A DNA stretch of 64,000 nucleotides from Psychromonas algicola (GTDB taxonomy: Bacteria > Pseudomonadota > Gammaproteobacteria > Enterobacterales > Psychromonadaceae): positions 62,001-126,000 of the forward strand of contig NZ_SNUB01000003.1 in assembly GCF_004378355.1 (NCBI RefSeq). The letters run 5' to 3'. The position numbers and the translations under genes were made by a program. The stretch's first letter is position 1, and the number at the start of each line of letters is the position of its first letter. Positions 35,350 to 45,696 of this stretch are shown here, piece by piece. Under the pieces are notes generated by a model. It was given only the letters and a program-made list of their open reading frames with translations. It had not been told where the DNA came from and made no database searches.

Positions 35350-36111
35350 ATGTCTGATGTATTTCATTTAGGATTAACAAAAAGTATGTTGCAAGGCGCT
35401 ACCATTGCAATTGTTCCAGGCGACCCTGAACGTGTTAAAAGAATCGCTGATTTAATGGATGATGCTACTTTTTTAGCAAGCCATCGTGAATTTACGACTT
35501 ATCTTGCTTTTGTTGAAGGGCAAGCCGTAGTGATTTGTTCTACTGGAGTCGGTGGTCCATCGGTTTCAATTGCCGTTGAAGAACTGGCACAACTAGGTGT
35601 ACGTAGTTTTTTACGTGTTGGTACAACGGGTGCGATTCAGCCTCATGTTAATGTGGGAGATATTATCATTACCCAAGCCGCAGTAAGACTGGATGGTGCA
35701 AGTTTACATTTTGCACCAATGGAATTCCCTGCGGTATCGGATTATTATGCAACAACAGCATTAGTAAATGCTTGTAAAGGTCAAGGTATTACGCCTCATA
35801 TTGGCGTGACCGCTTCTTCTGACACCTTTTATCCAGGTCAAGAGCGCTACGATACTGTTTCTAAACGTGTAACACCTCGTTTTAAAGACTCGCTTGTTGA
35901 ATGGCAAAATATGGGGGTTTTAAATTACGAAATGGAAGCATCTACGTTATTCACCATGTGTTTGGCTAATGGTTGGCAAGCAGCTTGTGTTGCTGGTGTT
36001 ATTGTAAATAGAACACAACAAGAGATTCCAGATGAAAGTACAATGAAAAAGACAGAAATTAGTGCTGTTTCCATTGTAGTAGATGCGGTGAAGATTTTGT
36101 TAAAGCAATAA
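35350..36111 (+). CDS. udp: uridine phosphorylase
   Basis: Phosphorolyses uridine (and to a lesser degree deoxyuridine/thymidine) to base and pentose 1-phosphate. Length of 253 residues equals E. coli Udp. Conserved parts: [14 protein letters not shown] (phosphate site), [36 protein letters not shown] and the C-terminal [12 protein letters not shown] with VNRTQQEIP. First of the nucleoside genes in this region, with its own terminator. No thymidine phosphorylase gene is seen here, so this enzyme may carry part of that load. Confidence 0.93.
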   Translation: MSDVFHLGLTKSMLQGATIAIVPGDPERVKRIADLMDDATFLASHREFTTYLAFVEGQAVVICSTGVGGPSVSIAVEELAQLGVRSFLRVGTTGAIQPHVNVGDIIITQAAVRLDGASLHFAPMEFPAVSDYYATTALVNACKGQGITPHIGVTASSDTFYPGQERYDTVSKRVTPRFKDSLVEWQNMGVLNYEMEASTLFTMCLANGWQAACVAGVIVNRTQQEIPDESTMKKTEISAVSIVVDAVKILLKQ

Positions 36112-36174
36112 CAGGGTCATATTAGTAAATAACAAAATACTGCCTTTTAAAATACAATCATGCAGTTACCCAAT

Positions 36175-36210
36175 AAAAATCGATACGATAACCGTATCGA
36201 TTTTTGTTTT
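36175..36210 (+). terminator. intrinsic terminator after udp
   Basis: AAAAATCGATACG-ATAAC-CGTATCGATTTTT followed by GTTTT: a 13-base-pair stem. Confidence 0.93.
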
Positions 36211-36802
36211 TATAACCTTATATTTAGTTGTCATTATCTCGTCGAAACAATTATTTTTATCTTGAAATGGCGGTATTTTAAGATTTTTAAAATATATTTC
36301 CCCTATTAATCAATGTTTTTTTGACTGACCATTTGGTTAACATTTTGTGTTTATTTTTAACCTTTGCTTTTTATTTGATTTTGTTTTTTAACATTCAAGC
36401 TTATTGTACTAACAATGGATTAATCGTATTTACAAGGTCGCTTGTATTAGTGAATCTTTTCGAGCAAATACTTTAACGCCTTTCTATAAGAGCCTTTATA
36501 TAATAAGGATTTAGAGTTTTTTTGAAAAGGAAGGAATTAATCTTAAATTAAATTTTATGTATTTTTATCAATGTGAAAACGGTTTGTTATTTCTTTGTTT
36601 AAAGCTGTTTTCACTCATGAAATAAATCAAATTAACATCTTTTAAAGGTGTTTTTTTATTGGCCTATAACAAAAAAAACTAGACTGGTGTTAAGCACAGT
36701 AGGGATTGGCAGCTTAATCTTTTTGTATTAAATGTATTTGATTAAAATATAATTTATGGCATATTCATCTATCCGATTCTATTTGCTAAAAGGTTATGAG
36801 CA
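36211..36802. other. long noncoding stretch between udp and cdd
   Basis: About 590 bases without a credible ORF on either strand. A terminator-like hairpin, ACATCT-TTTA-AAGGTGT followed by seven T, lies at 36634-36658 and has no gene before it within 400 bases. Before it a CTTGTATTAG-rich part (36430-36500) and TGTGAAAACGG (36571) are the only notable features; the latter could be half of a CRP or CytR-linked site. The 3' end carries the cdd ribosome site. A small RNA or long leader is possible. Confidence 0.4.
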
Positions 36803-37210
36803 ATGTCTAAACAATATTACCAAGAGCTTATTGAACTGCTAGATCAGTCGTATGCTCCTTATTCAGGCTTTAATGTCGCTTCTATTATTGTTTGTAAGAA
36901 TGGTGATGTATTTAAAGGTGTCAATGTAGAGTCTGCTGCTTACCCTACGACTATTTGCGCTGAACGTAATGCAATCCATACTGCAGTTACAAATGGTAGT
37001 AAAAAAGGTGACGTACAAGCCGTATATATTTTAGCGCGTAACGATACGGGTGGCCTAATTCGAGCTTTTCCTTGTGGTTCATGTCGCCAAGTGATTGCTG
37101 AGCAGTCTGGCAATGACGCTATTGTTTATTGTTATAACGAGCTTGGCGAAGTTGCCGAGCATAGTATTGCAGAATTACTCCCACATGCCTTCTTAGGCGA
37201 TGAATTATAA
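36803..37210 (+). CDS. cdd: cytidine deaminase (short tetrameric type)
   Basis: Zn-dependent deaminase of cytidine and deoxycytidine to uridine forms, 135 residues, of the short homotetrameric type, not the 294-residue E. coli dimer. Zinc and catalytic motifs: TICAERNAIH (Cys and Glu) and PCGSCRQVIAE (two Cys). Its product is substrate for Udp, encoded before it. Starts after a long noncoding region, so it has its own promoter. Confidence 0.93.
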   Translation: MSKQYYQELIELLDQSYAPYSGFNVASIIVCKNGDVFKGVNVESAAYPTTICAERNAIHTAVTNGSKKGDVQAVYILARNDTGGLIRAFPCGSCRQVIAEQSGNDAIVYCYNELGEVAEHSIAELLPHAFLGDEL

Positions 37211-37341
37211 AATAACTCCTTATTTAACAATAGAATGCATAGCTTCTTTATTTAGCTAGTGCTGTGCATTCTTTTTGAATAATGAAGTAATAATTTTTAG
37301 TATTAAATACAAACGAATATATCGTTAATAGGTTGTTTCAC

Positions 37342-38292
37342 ATGGAAAGTAAATTAACACAATTAAGAAAAATGACGACAGTTGTCGCTGATACTGGTGA
37401 TTTGAAAGCGATCAAAGAATGTTTACCTGAAGATGCTACAACCAATCCTTCTCTTATTCTAAAAGCGGCTGCATTACCTGAATATGAAAGTGCGATACAG
37501 GATGCCATTGCTTATGCAAAAGGGAAGTCTAACGATAAAAAGCAACAAGTCGTTTTAGCTTGCGATATGCTAGCTGTAAATATAGGTAAAGAAATTCTAC
37601 AAACGATACCAGGTCGTATTTCAACTGAAGTTGATGCTCGCTTATCTTATGATCAACAAGCTTGTATCGATAAAGCGCGTGAATTGATTGCTATGTATGA
37701 AAATGCTGGCATTAAACGTGATCGCATCCTCATTAAATTAGCTGCTACGTGGCAAGGTATCCGAGCTGCGGAAGTATTAGAAGCTGAAAACATTAATTGT
37801 AACTTAACTCTGTTATTTTCTTTTGCTCAAGCACAGGCTTGTGCTGAAGCTAATGTATTCCTTATCTCTCCTTTTGTGGGACGTATTATGGATTGGTATA
37901 AAGCAAAAGAAGGCAAAGACTTCGAGGCTGAGGAAGATCCTGGTGTATTATCAGTAAGAAAAATTTATAATTACTACAAAGCGCACCAATATAATACTGT
38001 GGTAATGGGAGCAAGCTTCCGTAATGTTGGAGAAATTTTAGCATTAGCAGGTTGTGATAAATTAACCATCAGTCCACAACTATTAGCTGAGCTTGATCAA
38101 AGTAATGGTGTTGTAGAAAGAAAATTAGTGCCAGAACAACCTATTTTAGAAAAAGAACCTGTATTATCCGAATCTGCTTTCTTATGGGCACACCATCAAG
38201 ATGCAATGGCAGTAGAGAAATTGGCTGACGGCATTCGTAGTTTTGCTGTCGATCAAGAAAAATTAGAAGTCATGATGTTAGATAGACTTTAA
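37342..38292 (+). CDS. tal: transaldolase
   Basis: Pentose phosphate pathway enzyme moving a dihydroxyacetone unit between sugar phosphates. From the ATG at 37342 it has 316 residues, like TalB (317). [16 protein letters not shown] and [13 protein letters not shown] mark the start, [18 protein letters not shown] holds the Schiff-base lysine (KLAATW), and [17 protein letters not shown] follows. Setting among nucleoside genes suggests use of pentose phosphates from nucleosides. It is followed by its own terminator. Confidence 0.94.
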   Translation: MESKLTQLRKMTTVVADTGDLKAIKECLPEDATTNPSLILKAAALPEYESAIQDAIAYAKGKSNDKKQQVVLACDMLAVNIGKEILQTIPGRISTEVDARLSYDQQACIDKARELIAMYENAGIKRDRILIKLAATWQGIRAAEVLEAENINCNLTLLFSFAQAQACAEANVFLISPFVGRIMDWYKAKEGKDFEAEEDPGVLSVRKIYNYYKAHQYNTVVMGASFRNVGEILALAGCDKLTISPQLLAELDQSNGVVERKLVPEQPILEKEPVLSESAFLWAHHQDAMAVEKLADGIRSFAVDQEKLEVMMLDRL

Positions 38293-38299
38293 TGAATTA

Positions 38300-38323
38300 A
38301 AACACCTTTTTAGGTGTTTTTTT
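38300..38323 (+). terminator. intrinsic terminator after tal
   Basis: AACACCT-TTTT-AGGTGTT followed by a T run, directly after the tal stop codon. Confidence 0.88.
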
Positions 38324-38349
38324 GTAGTACGTTAAACCTTTAAATTTTT

Positions 38350-38383
38350 TAATAATAATAAAAAATAATAATAATAATTATAA
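38350..38383. repeat. AAT-rich low-complexity tract before nupC
   Basis: A run of TAA/AAT triplets broken by a short A run lies 20-50 bases before the CNT transporter start. It covers the likely promoter or leader. Triplet-repeat length could vary between strains, but no evidence of that is available from one sequence. Confidence 0.5.
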
Positions 38384-38401
38384 ACAACAACGGAGAATAT
38401 T

Positions 38402-39658
38402 ATGCAAATACTTATTGGCCTGATCGGCATTATATCGCTGATCGCTATAGCGGTTATCTTTTCGAGTAATCGAAAGGCAATCAATTACAGAACAGTAGGT
38501 GGAGCGTTTTTACTACAGCTTATCATCCCTGCAATCGTTATTTTTACCCCATGGGGTTCTTCATTTTTACAAGGTGTATCTGCAGGGGTACAAAGTGTAA
38601 TTGATAGTGCAAATGCGGGTGTAAGCTTTTTATTTGGTGGTCTAGTATCTGGTAAAATGTTTGAAGTATTTGGTGGCGGCGGTTTTGTTTTTGCTTTTAA
38701 AGTACTGCCTATCATCATCTTCTTCGCATCATTTATGGCTGTTTTATACTACCTTGGCATTATGCAATTCATTATCAAAATCTTTGGTGGTGCATTACAA
38801 AAACTATTAGGTACAAGCCGTACAGAATCTATGTCTGCTGCTGCTAACGTATTTGTTGGTCAAACGGAAGCGCCTTTAGTTGTTAAACCTTACATTAAAA
38901 GCATGACTCGCTCAGAGCTATTTGCTGTTATGTGTGGTGGTTTAGCTTCTGTAGCAGGTTCGGTATTAGTAGGTTACGCATCTTTAGGTGTAAGTCTTGA
39001 TTACCTTATCGCTGCATCATTTATGGCGGCGCCTGGTGGTCTACTAATGGCTAAATTAATGGAGCCAGAAACAGAAACACCTAAAACTGAATTAAGTGAA
39101 GAAGATTTAACCGATGCAGAAGCAGAAGAAAAACCTGTTAATGTTATTGATGCTGCTGCAAGCGGTGCTTCTTCAGGTCTTAAATTAGCATTAAATGTAG
39201 GTGCAATGTTAATTGCATTTATCGCATTAATTGCATTAATTAACTCTATCTTAGGGTCAGCTGGTAGTTTCGTTGGCATCGAAGGTTTAACGCTAGAAGG
39301 TATCCTTGGTTACTTATTCGCACCAATTGCGTTCTTAATCGGTATCCCTTGGTCTGAAGCGGTACAAGTAGGTAGTTTGTTAGGTCAAAAACTTGTTGTT
39401 AATGAGTTTGTTGCTTACATTCAATTTACTGGTATCAAAGAAACGCTAAGTGGGCATTCACAAGCTATCGTAACTGTAGCGTTATGTGGCTTTGCTAACT
39501 TATCTTCAATGGCTATTTTATTAGGTGGTTTAGGTGTATTAGCACCAAGCCGTCGCCCTGATATTGCTCGTTTAGGTTTAAAAGCTGTTGCCGCTGGTAC
39601 GCTTTCTAACTTTATGAGTGCAACATTAGTAGGTATTTTCTACGTATTGGCTAATTAA
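38402..39658 (+). CDS. nupC: concentrative nucleoside transporter (CNT/NupC family)
   Basis: Inner-membrane nucleoside importer of 418 residues. [40 protein letters not shown] and NEFVAY with a late [17 protein letters not shown] are the CNT signatures; the GQTEAP and NEFVAY motifs form the nucleoside and Na+ sites. The sequence is closer to the Vibrio cholerae Na+-coupled transporter and E. coli NupX/YeiJ than to classical NupC. A charged cytoplasmic loop (about 220-245) is rich in Glu. Supplies the Deo/Udp/Cdd/Add enzymes around it. Confidence 0.9.
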   Translation: MQILIGLIGIISLIAIAVIFSSNRKAINYRTVGGAFLLQLIIPAIVIFTPWGSSFLQGVSAGVQSVIDSANAGVSFLFGGLVSGKMFEVFGGGGFVFAFKVLPIIIFFASFMAVLYYLGIMQFIIKIFGGALQKLLGTSRTESMSAAANVFVGQTEAPLVVKPYIKSMTRSELFAVMCGGLASVAGSVLVGYASLGVSLDYLIAASFMAAPGGLLMAKLMEPETETPKTELSEEDLTDAEAEEKPVNVIDAAASGASSGLKLALNVGAMLIAFIALIALINSILGSAGSFVGIEGLTLEGILGYLFAPIAFLIGIPWSEAVQVGSLLGQKLVVNEFVAYIQFTGIKETLSGHSQAIVTVALCGFANLSSMAILLGGLGVLAPSRRPDIARLGLKAVAAGTLSNFMSATLVGIFYVLAN

Positions 39659-39673
39659 TATGTAAATTTATTC

Positions 39674-39701
39674 AGCGGGTATTTTTATACCCGCTATTTT
39701 T
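39674..39701 (+). terminator. intrinsic terminator after nupC
   Basis: AGCGGGTAT-TTTT-ATACCCGCT followed by ATTTTTC. Confidence 0.92.
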
Positions 39702-39840
39702 CATACCCATTATATTAACCAACTGAACTTCATTTCCTTTGTAAAGCTAAACTGCTCCTTAATTTGACTTAGCTGTTTAACCTAACTGTTTAAATGAGTT
39801 GTTTAATATAATTGGTATTCATATCTCGATAGGAAGTAAC

Positions 39841-40617
39841 ATGAATGATTTAAAAGAGACTGCTCGTCTTGCTCTTACATTGATGGATTTAACAACATTA
39901 AATGATGATGACACTGATCAAAAAGTGATTCAGTTATGTCTCAATGCTAAGACTCAAAGTGGTAATACAGCTGCGGTTTGTATTTACCCTCGTTTTATTC
40001 CAATTGCACGTAAAACATTAAAAGAAATGGGGGCAGCGGATGTGAAAATTGCAACCGTGACAAACTTTCCACATGGTAACGATGACTTAGATATCGCTTT
40101 TGCTGAAACGAAAGCCGCGGTAGCTTATGGCGCGGACGAAGTTGATGTGGTATTTCCGTATCAAGCATTGATTAATGGTAATGAGCAAATTGGGTTTGAT
40201 CTGGTTGCAGGCTGCAAAGCAATTTGTGGTGAAAAAGTATTATTAAAGGTAATTATTGAATCGGGTGAGTTAAAAACCGATGCCTTAATTAGCCTTGCAA
40301 GTAAAATTAGTATTGATGCAGGTGCAGATTTTATTAAAACATCAACAGGCAAAGTACCAGTTAATGCGACATTAGAAGCTTCAAAGTTAATGCTTGAAGC
40401 AATTAAATTATCAGGTAAATCGGTTGGTTTTAAAGCTGCTGGTGGTGTTAAAAATGCACAAGTAGCTGGCGAATATATCCAGCTTGCTCGCAATATTATG
40501 GGAGATGACTGGGTCGATGCTACGCACTTTCGTTTTGGTGCGTCGAGCTTATTAGGAAGTTTACTTTCTGAGTTAGATCTGGCTAATAATAATCCAGAGA
40601 CAACAGGAGAATATTAG
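39841..40617 (+). CDS. deoC: deoxyribose-phosphate aldolase
   Basis: Splits deoxyribose 5-phosphate to acetaldehyde and glyceraldehyde 3-phosphate. ATG at 39841 (AGGAAG before it) gives 258 residues, against 259 in E. coli; earlier in-frame starts would add a non-conserved head. Schiff-base lysine is in [15 protein letters not shown], with the second lysine in [25 protein letters not shown] is also conserved. Stop TAG is immediately followed by the deoB ATG: coupled genes. Confidence 0.95.
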   Translation: MNDLKETARLALTLMDLTTLNDDDTDQKVIQLCLNAKTQSGNTAAVCIYPRFIPIARKTLKEMGAADVKIATVTNFPHGNDDLDIAFAETKAAVAYGADEVDVVFPYQALINGNEQIGFDLVAGCKAICGEKVLLKVIIESGELKTDALISLASKISIDAGADFIKTSTGKVPVNATLEASKLMLEAIKLSGKSVGFKAAGGVKNAQVAGEYIQLARNIMGDDWVDATHFRFGASSLLGSLLSELDLANNNPETTGEY

Positions 40618-41862
40618 ATGAAACGTACCATTATATTACTATTAGATTCATTCGGTGTTGGTGCTTGTGATGATGCCGATACCTTTATTGGTTCACTTGA
40701 TGATGGTCAAACATTCAATGATGTTGGATCAAATACATTAGGTCATATCGCAAAAGCTTGTGCTGAAGGTAAGGCTGAAAAAGGGCGTTCAGGACCTTTG
40801 TTATTACCAAACTTAAATAAGCTTGGACTGGCACAAGTTGGTTATGATTGTTCTGGTTACAAAATACCAGAATCAGATGAAACTATTGCTGAACATGCGA
40901 TGTATGGTTATGCAAAAGAAATGTCGACTGCTAAAGATACGTCAAGCGGACATTGGGAAATTGCAGGTGTTCCTGTTCTTTTTGATTGGGGATATTTCCG
41001 AAATAAAACCAATAGTTTTCCAACAGAATTATTAGATGAATTAGTTAAAAGAGCTGATTTGCCTGGTTACTTGGGTAACTGTCATGCATCAGGCACAACA
41101 ATTTTAGAAGACTTAGGTGAGGAGCATTTAGCGACAGGTAAGCCTATTTTCTATACTTCTATGGATAGTGTTTTTCAAATTGCCTGCCATGAAGAGAGTT
41201 TTGGTTTAGACCGTTTATATGAACTGTGTGAGTTGGCTCGTGAGTTAGTCGATGAATATCGTATTGGACGTGTTATTGCTCGCCCATTTAGCGGTTCAGA
41301 AAGCAGTAATTTTGCTCGTACTTCTAATCGCCACGATTATTCAGTGTCGCCTCCATCTCCTACTTTATTGGACAAAATGGAAGATGCTGGTGGTGAAGTC
41401 GTTAGTATTGGTAAAATTTCTGACATTTTTGCCGCTCAAGGTATTACTAAAGCGGTTAAAGCGTTTGGCGTTGATGGATTATTCGATGCGAGTTTAAATG
41501 AGTTTAAAAGCGCAACTAAAGACAGCATTATCTTTACCAATTTTGTTAACTTTGATGCTGATTTTGGGCATCGTCGAGATATCTCTGGCTACGCAAAAGC
41601 ACTTGAATACTTTGACCAACGATTACCAGAAATGTTAGCTGAATTAGGCGAAGACGATATGTTAGTGATCACTGCCGATCATGGTTGTGACCCAACTTGG
41701 TTAGGGACAGATCATACCCGTGAACATATTCCAGTATTAGTTTACGGTAAATCATTACAAGGAAAATCAGTTGGTTTACGCGATACCTTTGCAGACATAG
41801 GTCAAAGTATTGCTGCATTCCATCAATTACCAACGTTAGAGTATGGTAAATCCTTTTTATAA
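40618..41862 (+). CDS. deoB: phosphopentomutase
   Basis: Mn2+-dependent mutase that converts (deoxy)ribose 1-phosphate to the 5-phosphate, feeding DeoC or the pentose phosphate pathway. Length 414 (E. coli 407), alkaline-phosphatase superfamily. Metal and phosphate motifs are [15 protein letters not shown] near the start with the nucleophile region [10 protein letters not shown] (about 103-112), and [19 protein letters not shown] near 350. E. coli has deoA between deoC and deoB; here the two are adjacent. Confidence 0.95.
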   Translation: MKRTIILLLDSFGVGACDDADTFIGSLDDGQTFNDVGSNTLGHIAKACAEGKAEKGRSGPLLLPNLNKLGLAQVGYDCSGYKIPESDETIAEHAMYGYAKEMSTAKDTSSGHWEIAGVPVLFDWGYFRNKTNSFPTELLDELVKRADLPGYLGNCHASGTTILEDLGEEHLATGKPIFYTSMDSVFQIACHEESFGLDRLYELCELARELVDEYRIGRVIARPFSGSESSNFARTSNRHDYSVSPPSPTLLDKMEDAGGEVVSIGKISDIFAAQGITKAVKAFGVDGLFDASLNEFKSATKDSIIFTNFVNFDADFGHRRDISGYAKALEYFDQRLPEMLAELGEDDMLVITADHGCDPTWLGTDHTREHIPVLVYGKSLQGKSVGLRDTFADIGQSIAAFHQLPTLEYGKSFL

Positions 41863-41883
41863 TAATTAGTGGAGAATAATAAT

Positions 41884-42591
41884 ATGGCAACACCTCATAT
41901 CAATGCCGTTGACGGCGCATTTGCAGAAACTGTTTTCATGCCTGGTGACCCTTTACGCGCAAAGTATATTGCAGAAAAATTTTTAGATGATGCGGTTCAA
42001 GTAACAGACGTTCGCAATATGTTAGGTTTTACAGGGACTTATAAAGGTAAGCGAGTTTCTATTATGGGTAGCGGCATGGGGATCCCTTCATGTTCTATTT
42101 ATGCAACAGAACTTATCCGTGAATACGGTGTAAAAAATCTTATTCGTATCGGTAGCTGTGGTGCAATTAGTGCTGATGTAAAAGTACGTGATGTTATTAT
42201 CGGTTTAGGTGCTTCAACAGATTCAAAAGTGAATCGCACACGCTTTGCTGGACATGATTATGCTGCAATTGCTGATTACTCTTTATTAGAAAAAGCAGTA
42301 CGCTCTGCAAAAGATAAAGAAATAGATGTTAAAGTAGGTAATATTTTCTCTGCGGATACCTTCTATACACCAGAGCCTGAAGTATTTGATATTTTAGAAA
42401 AATACAATATTCTAGGTGTGGAAATGGAAGCGGCTGGTTTGTATTCTGCAGCAGCAGAACAGGGCGCTAAAGCACTTTGTATCTTAACTGTATCAGACCA
42501 TATTCGTAGTGGTGAGCAATTATCGTCGGACGAACGTCAAACAAGCTTTGATGAAATGGTATTAATTGCTTTAGATTCAGTACTTCTATAA
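41884..42591 (+). CDS. deoD: purine nucleoside phosphorylase DeoD
   Basis: Hexameric phosphorylase of purine (deoxy)nucleosides, 235 residues from the ATG at 41884 (GGAG seven bases before). [41 protein letters not shown] and [12 protein letters not shown] are the family motifs, with catalytic Asp in LTVSDHI. Third gene of the deoCBD unit; inosine formed by the adenosine deaminase downstream is a substrate. Confidence 0.96.
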   Translation: MATPHINAVDGAFAETVFMPGDPLRAKYIAEKFLDDAVQVTDVRNMLGFTGTYKGKRVSIMGSGMGIPSCSIYATELIREYGVKNLIRIGSCGAISADVKVRDVIIGLGASTDSKVNRTRFAGHDYAAIADYSLLEKAVRSAKDKEIDVKVGNIFSADTFYTPEPEVFDILEKYNILGVEMEAAGLYSAAAEQGAKALCILTVSDHIRSGEQLSSDERQTSFDEMVLIALDSVLL

Positions 42592-42696
42592 CCCTTAAAC
42601 TCTATTTTTATTTGCGCAATTATTAAATTAAACAAGAAATAATTGCGCTTCTCACCTATTATTTACATTCTCAATCCTCTTTTATTGGAAAATTTT

Positions 42697-43695
42697 ATGT
42701 TTACAACTTCATTGCCTATTACTGATCTACATCGCCACCTTGACGGCAACATTAGAATTCAATCAATACTAGAACTAGGTCAACAATTCTCAATGGACTT
42801 ACCTGCGAATGAAATAGAAGCATTAAGACCCTTTGTACAAGTTGTTGAGAATCAACCTGATTTAATGGCTTTTTTACAAAAGCTAGATTGGGGAGTCGCT
42901 GTATTAGGTGATCTTGATGCATGTCGTCGTATCGCTTATGAAAATGTAGAAGATGCACAAATTGCTAACATCGATTATGCAGAACTACGATTTTCACCTT
43001 ATTACATGGCGATGAAACATAATTTACCTGTGGCGGGTGTTGTGGAAGCTGTGGTTGATGGGGTGCAAGCGGGCTGTAGAGATTTTAATGTTAAAGCTAA
43101 CTTAATTGGAATTATGAGTCGTACTTTTGGTGTAGAACGTTGTACTCAAGAGTTAGATGCATTGTTAACGCAAAGTCGACACTTAGTTGCAATCGATCTA
43201 GCTGGTGATGAATTAGGTCAGCCGGGGGCATTATTTAAAGAACATTTTACTAAGGTGCGTAATGCAGGGCTACAAGTTACTGTTCATGCTGGTGAAGCTG
43301 CTGGTGCTGAAAGTATTTGGCAAGCTATTAACGAACTAGGCGCGACACGTATTGGTCATGGTGTCAAAGCTATTGAAGATCCTCGTTTAATGGATTATCT
43401 GGCTAAACATGAGATTGGTATGGAATCTTGTATTACTTCTAATATACAAACAAGCACCATCACAGACATAAAAAAACATCCACTTAAAATATTTTTAGAG
43501 CATGGTATTAAAGCAACAATTAATACAGATGATCCTGCTGTGGAAGGTATTGAATTAAAACATGAATATGATGTGGCTGCACCGGCTGCTGGATTATCAG
43601 CTGAACAAATCACTCAGGCTCAGATTAATGGTGTTGATATTGCGTTTTTATCTGATCATGAAAAACAAGCATTAAGAACTAGCAAAGTAGGTTAA
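42697..43695 (+). CDS. add: adenosine deaminase
   Basis: Zn-dependent deaminase converting (deoxy)adenosine to (deoxy)inosine, 332 residues (E. coli 333). [12 protein letters not shown] holds the HxH zinc ligands, [10 protein letters not shown] the third His and catalytic Glu, RIGHGV the catalytic His and TINTDDPAV the Asp pair. ATG at 42697 is preferred over upstream in-frame starts, which add a non-conserved hydrophobic head. It lies 105 bases after deoD and may be co-transcribed. Confidence 0.94.
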   Translation: MFTTSLPITDLHRHLDGNIRIQSILELGQQFSMDLPANEIEALRPFVQVVENQPDLMAFLQKLDWGVAVLGDLDACRRIAYENVEDAQIANIDYAELRFSPYYMAMKHNLPVAGVVEAVVDGVQAGCRDFNVKANLIGIMSRTFGVERCTQELDALLTQSRHLVAIDLAGDELGQPGALFKEHFTKVRNAGLQVTVHAGEAAGAESIWQAINELGATRIGHGVKAIEDPRLMDYLAKHEIGMESCITSNIQTSTITDIKKHPLKIFLEHGIKATINTDDPAVEGIELKHEYDVAAPAAGLSAEQITQAQINGVDIAFLSDHEKQALRTSKVG

Positions 43696-43702
43696 ATTTA
43701 CT

Positions 43703-43726
43703 ACTACCTACTCTTAATAGGTAGTA
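43703..43726 (+). terminator. hairpin after add
   Basis: ACTACCTA-CTCTTAA-TAGGTAGT follows the add stop codon by a few bases. No T run follows, so termination would be weak. Confidence 0.45.
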
Positions 43727-43894
43727 AAGTTGCTGTTAATCAATTTTGAATCATCAAATTTGTATTAAAATGACTTTCTTAGTAAAAAAAATGTTAGTGT
43801 CTTAAAAAATTCTTATGTCGCTTATTTACCTTTAGAAAACTAAAGAAAATGAAGCGGATAAGATAACCTTGTTCTAATGATTTATGGAGATTCC

Positions 43895-45466
43895 ATGTCT
43901 GATATTTTAAAAGCGATGGCGCAAAACTTTTTAGGTAAATCGCCTAAATGGTATAAGCAAATTATTGTTGCCTTCTTACTTATCAATCCTATCTTATTCT
44001 ATATAGACCCGTTTGTTGCTGGTTGGGTTTTAGTCGTTGAATTTATTTTCACTTTAGCAATGGCATTAAAGTGTTATCCACTTCAACCTGGTGGCTTACT
44101 CGCAATTGAAGCGGTAATACTAGGGATGACCTCTGCAAAGCATGTTCAAGTAGAAGTAACGGCTAACTTTGAAGTCATACTTTTATTAATCTTCATGGTT
44201 GCTGGTATTTACTTCATGAAGGACTTGTTACTTTTTAGTTTTACTAAACTTGTTGTTACCATGAAAAGTAAAATTTTACTTTCTCTTACTTTTTGCTTGG
44301 TATCAGCGTTTTTATCTGCCTTCTTAGATGCATTGACGGTTATCGCAGTGATCATTGCGGTTGCGGTTGGTTTTTACTCTGTTTATCACAAAGTGGCTTC
44401 AGGTAAAGGGCAACAAGATGAGCATGACCATAGCAGTGACCACGGTTTATTGGAAAATCATCGCGTTGATTTAGAGCAATTCCGTGCTTTCTTACGTAGC
44501 TTAGTGATGCATGCTGGGATTGGTTCTGCGTTAGGTGGTGTTTGTACTTTAGTAGGCGAACCTCAAAATCTAATTATTGCAGAGCAAGCACATTGGCAAT
44601 TTGTTGAGTTTGTTTTACGTATGGCACCGGTAACAATACCTGTATTGATTGCTGGTTTGTTAACTTGTATCTTAGTGGAAAAATTTAGTAAATTTGGTTA
44701 TGGGGCTAAATTACCTGACTCTATTCGTAAAATACTAACGGATTTTAACGATGAAAAAAGCGCTAAAATGACTAGCCAAGATAAAGCTAAGCTAATCATT
44801 CAGGCGATTATTGGTGTGTGGTTAATTGTTGGTTTAGCAATGCATCTTGCCGCTGTTGGTTTAATTGGTCTTTCGGTTATTATTTTCGCAACAGCATTCA
44901 CTGGGATCACCGAAGAACACGCATTAGGTAAAGCCTTTGAAGAAGCACTACCTTTTACTGCTTTATTAGTGGTTTTCTTCACTATCGTTGCGGTTATTAT
45001 TGATCAGCATTTATTTAAACCTGTGATTGAACTGGTATTGCAATCGGAAGGGGACACGCAATTAGCGCTTTTCTATATTGCTAATGGTTTCCTATCCATG
45101 GTGAGTGATAATGTATTTGTGGGTACCGTTTATATTAACGAAGTGAAAACTGCATTAGCGGAAGGGTTAATTTCACGCCCGCAATTTGACTTGCTAGCGG
45201 TTGCCATTAATACAGGTACAAACTTGCCATCAGTCGCAACACCAAATGGCCAAGCGGCATTCTTATTCCTACTGACATCTGCAATCGCTCCTTTATTGCG
45301 TCTCAGTTACGGAACAATGGTATGGATGGCATTACCATATACACTTGTATTAACTGCAGTAGGTTTAATTGGAGTGATATACAATTTAGCACCAATGACA
45401 GACTTGATGCTTGAAATGGGATGGTTACAACCACATGTTCCTGGAGCCGTTATACCAGCGCATTAA
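43895..45466 (+). CDS. nhaB: Na+/H+ antiporter NhaB
   Basis: Inner-membrane antiporter that expels Na+, 523 residues from the ATG at 43895 (TGGAGA before it), with about twelve hydrophobic helices. [18 protein letters not shown] is the NhaB start; [35 protein letters not shown] and a late [17 protein letters not shown] are conserved stretches. A His-rich loop (HDHSSDHG near 175) lies between helices. NhaB suits a marine organism. Own terminator. Confidence 0.94.
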   Translation: MSDILKAMAQNFLGKSPKWYKQIIVAFLLINPILFYIDPFVAGWVLVVEFIFTLAMALKCYPLQPGGLLAIEAVILGMTSAKHVQVEVTANFEVILLLIFMVAGIYFMKDLLLFSFTKLVVTMKSKILLSLTFCLVSAFLSAFLDALTVIAVIIAVAVGFYSVYHKVASGKGQQDEHDHSSDHGLLENHRVDLEQFRAFLRSLVMHAGIGSALGGVCTLVGEPQNLIIAEQAHWQFVEFVLRMAPVTIPVLIAGLLTCILVEKFSKFGYGAKLPDSIRKILTDFNDEKSAKMTSQDKAKLIIQAIIGVWLIVGLAMHLAAVGLIGLSVIIFATAFTGITEEHALGKAFEEALPFTALLVVFFTIVAVIIDQHLFKPVIELVLQSEGDTQLALFYIANGFLSMVSDNVFVGTVYINEVKTALAEGLISRPQFDLLAVAINTGTNLPSVATPNGQAAFLFLLTSAIAPLLRLSYGTMVWMALPYTLVLTAVGLIGVIYNLAPMTDLMLEMGWLQPHVPGAVIPAH

Positions 45467-45497
45467 TTAACACGCTGTTAAGTTTGAAGTTCATTAG

Positions 45498-45523
45498 GCC
45501 CAGTTTTGTACTGGGCTTTTTTA
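45498..45523 (+). terminator. intrinsic terminator after nhaB
   Basis: GCCCAG-TTTTGTA-CTGGGC followed by TTTTTTA. Confidence 0.92.
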
Positions 45524-45533
45524 TGGCTGTCTA

Positions 45534-45683
45534 ATACCAATCACGATAAATAGCTTCTCTATTTTGCACGGGAGAAATAGCTAAGTTTGAGGCGTAAGTG
45601 ATGCCTTTCGAGAGGTTAACTAAGTTAACCCTCTATCGACAATACTAAGTAAAAACAGAACAGTTACTTATTATGATTGGTAT
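45534..45683. repeat. MITE-like repeat, copy C (short form)
   Basis: About 150 bases with the same ends as copies A and B (ATACCAATCACGATAAATAG at left, ATTATGATTGGTAT at right) and the same centre (CTTTCGAGAGGTTAACTAAG, then TTAACCCTCTATCG), but with the arms between shortened. It may be an internal-deletion derivative. No ORF. Confidence 0.8.
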
Positions 45684-45696
45684 AATACAATCAGTA

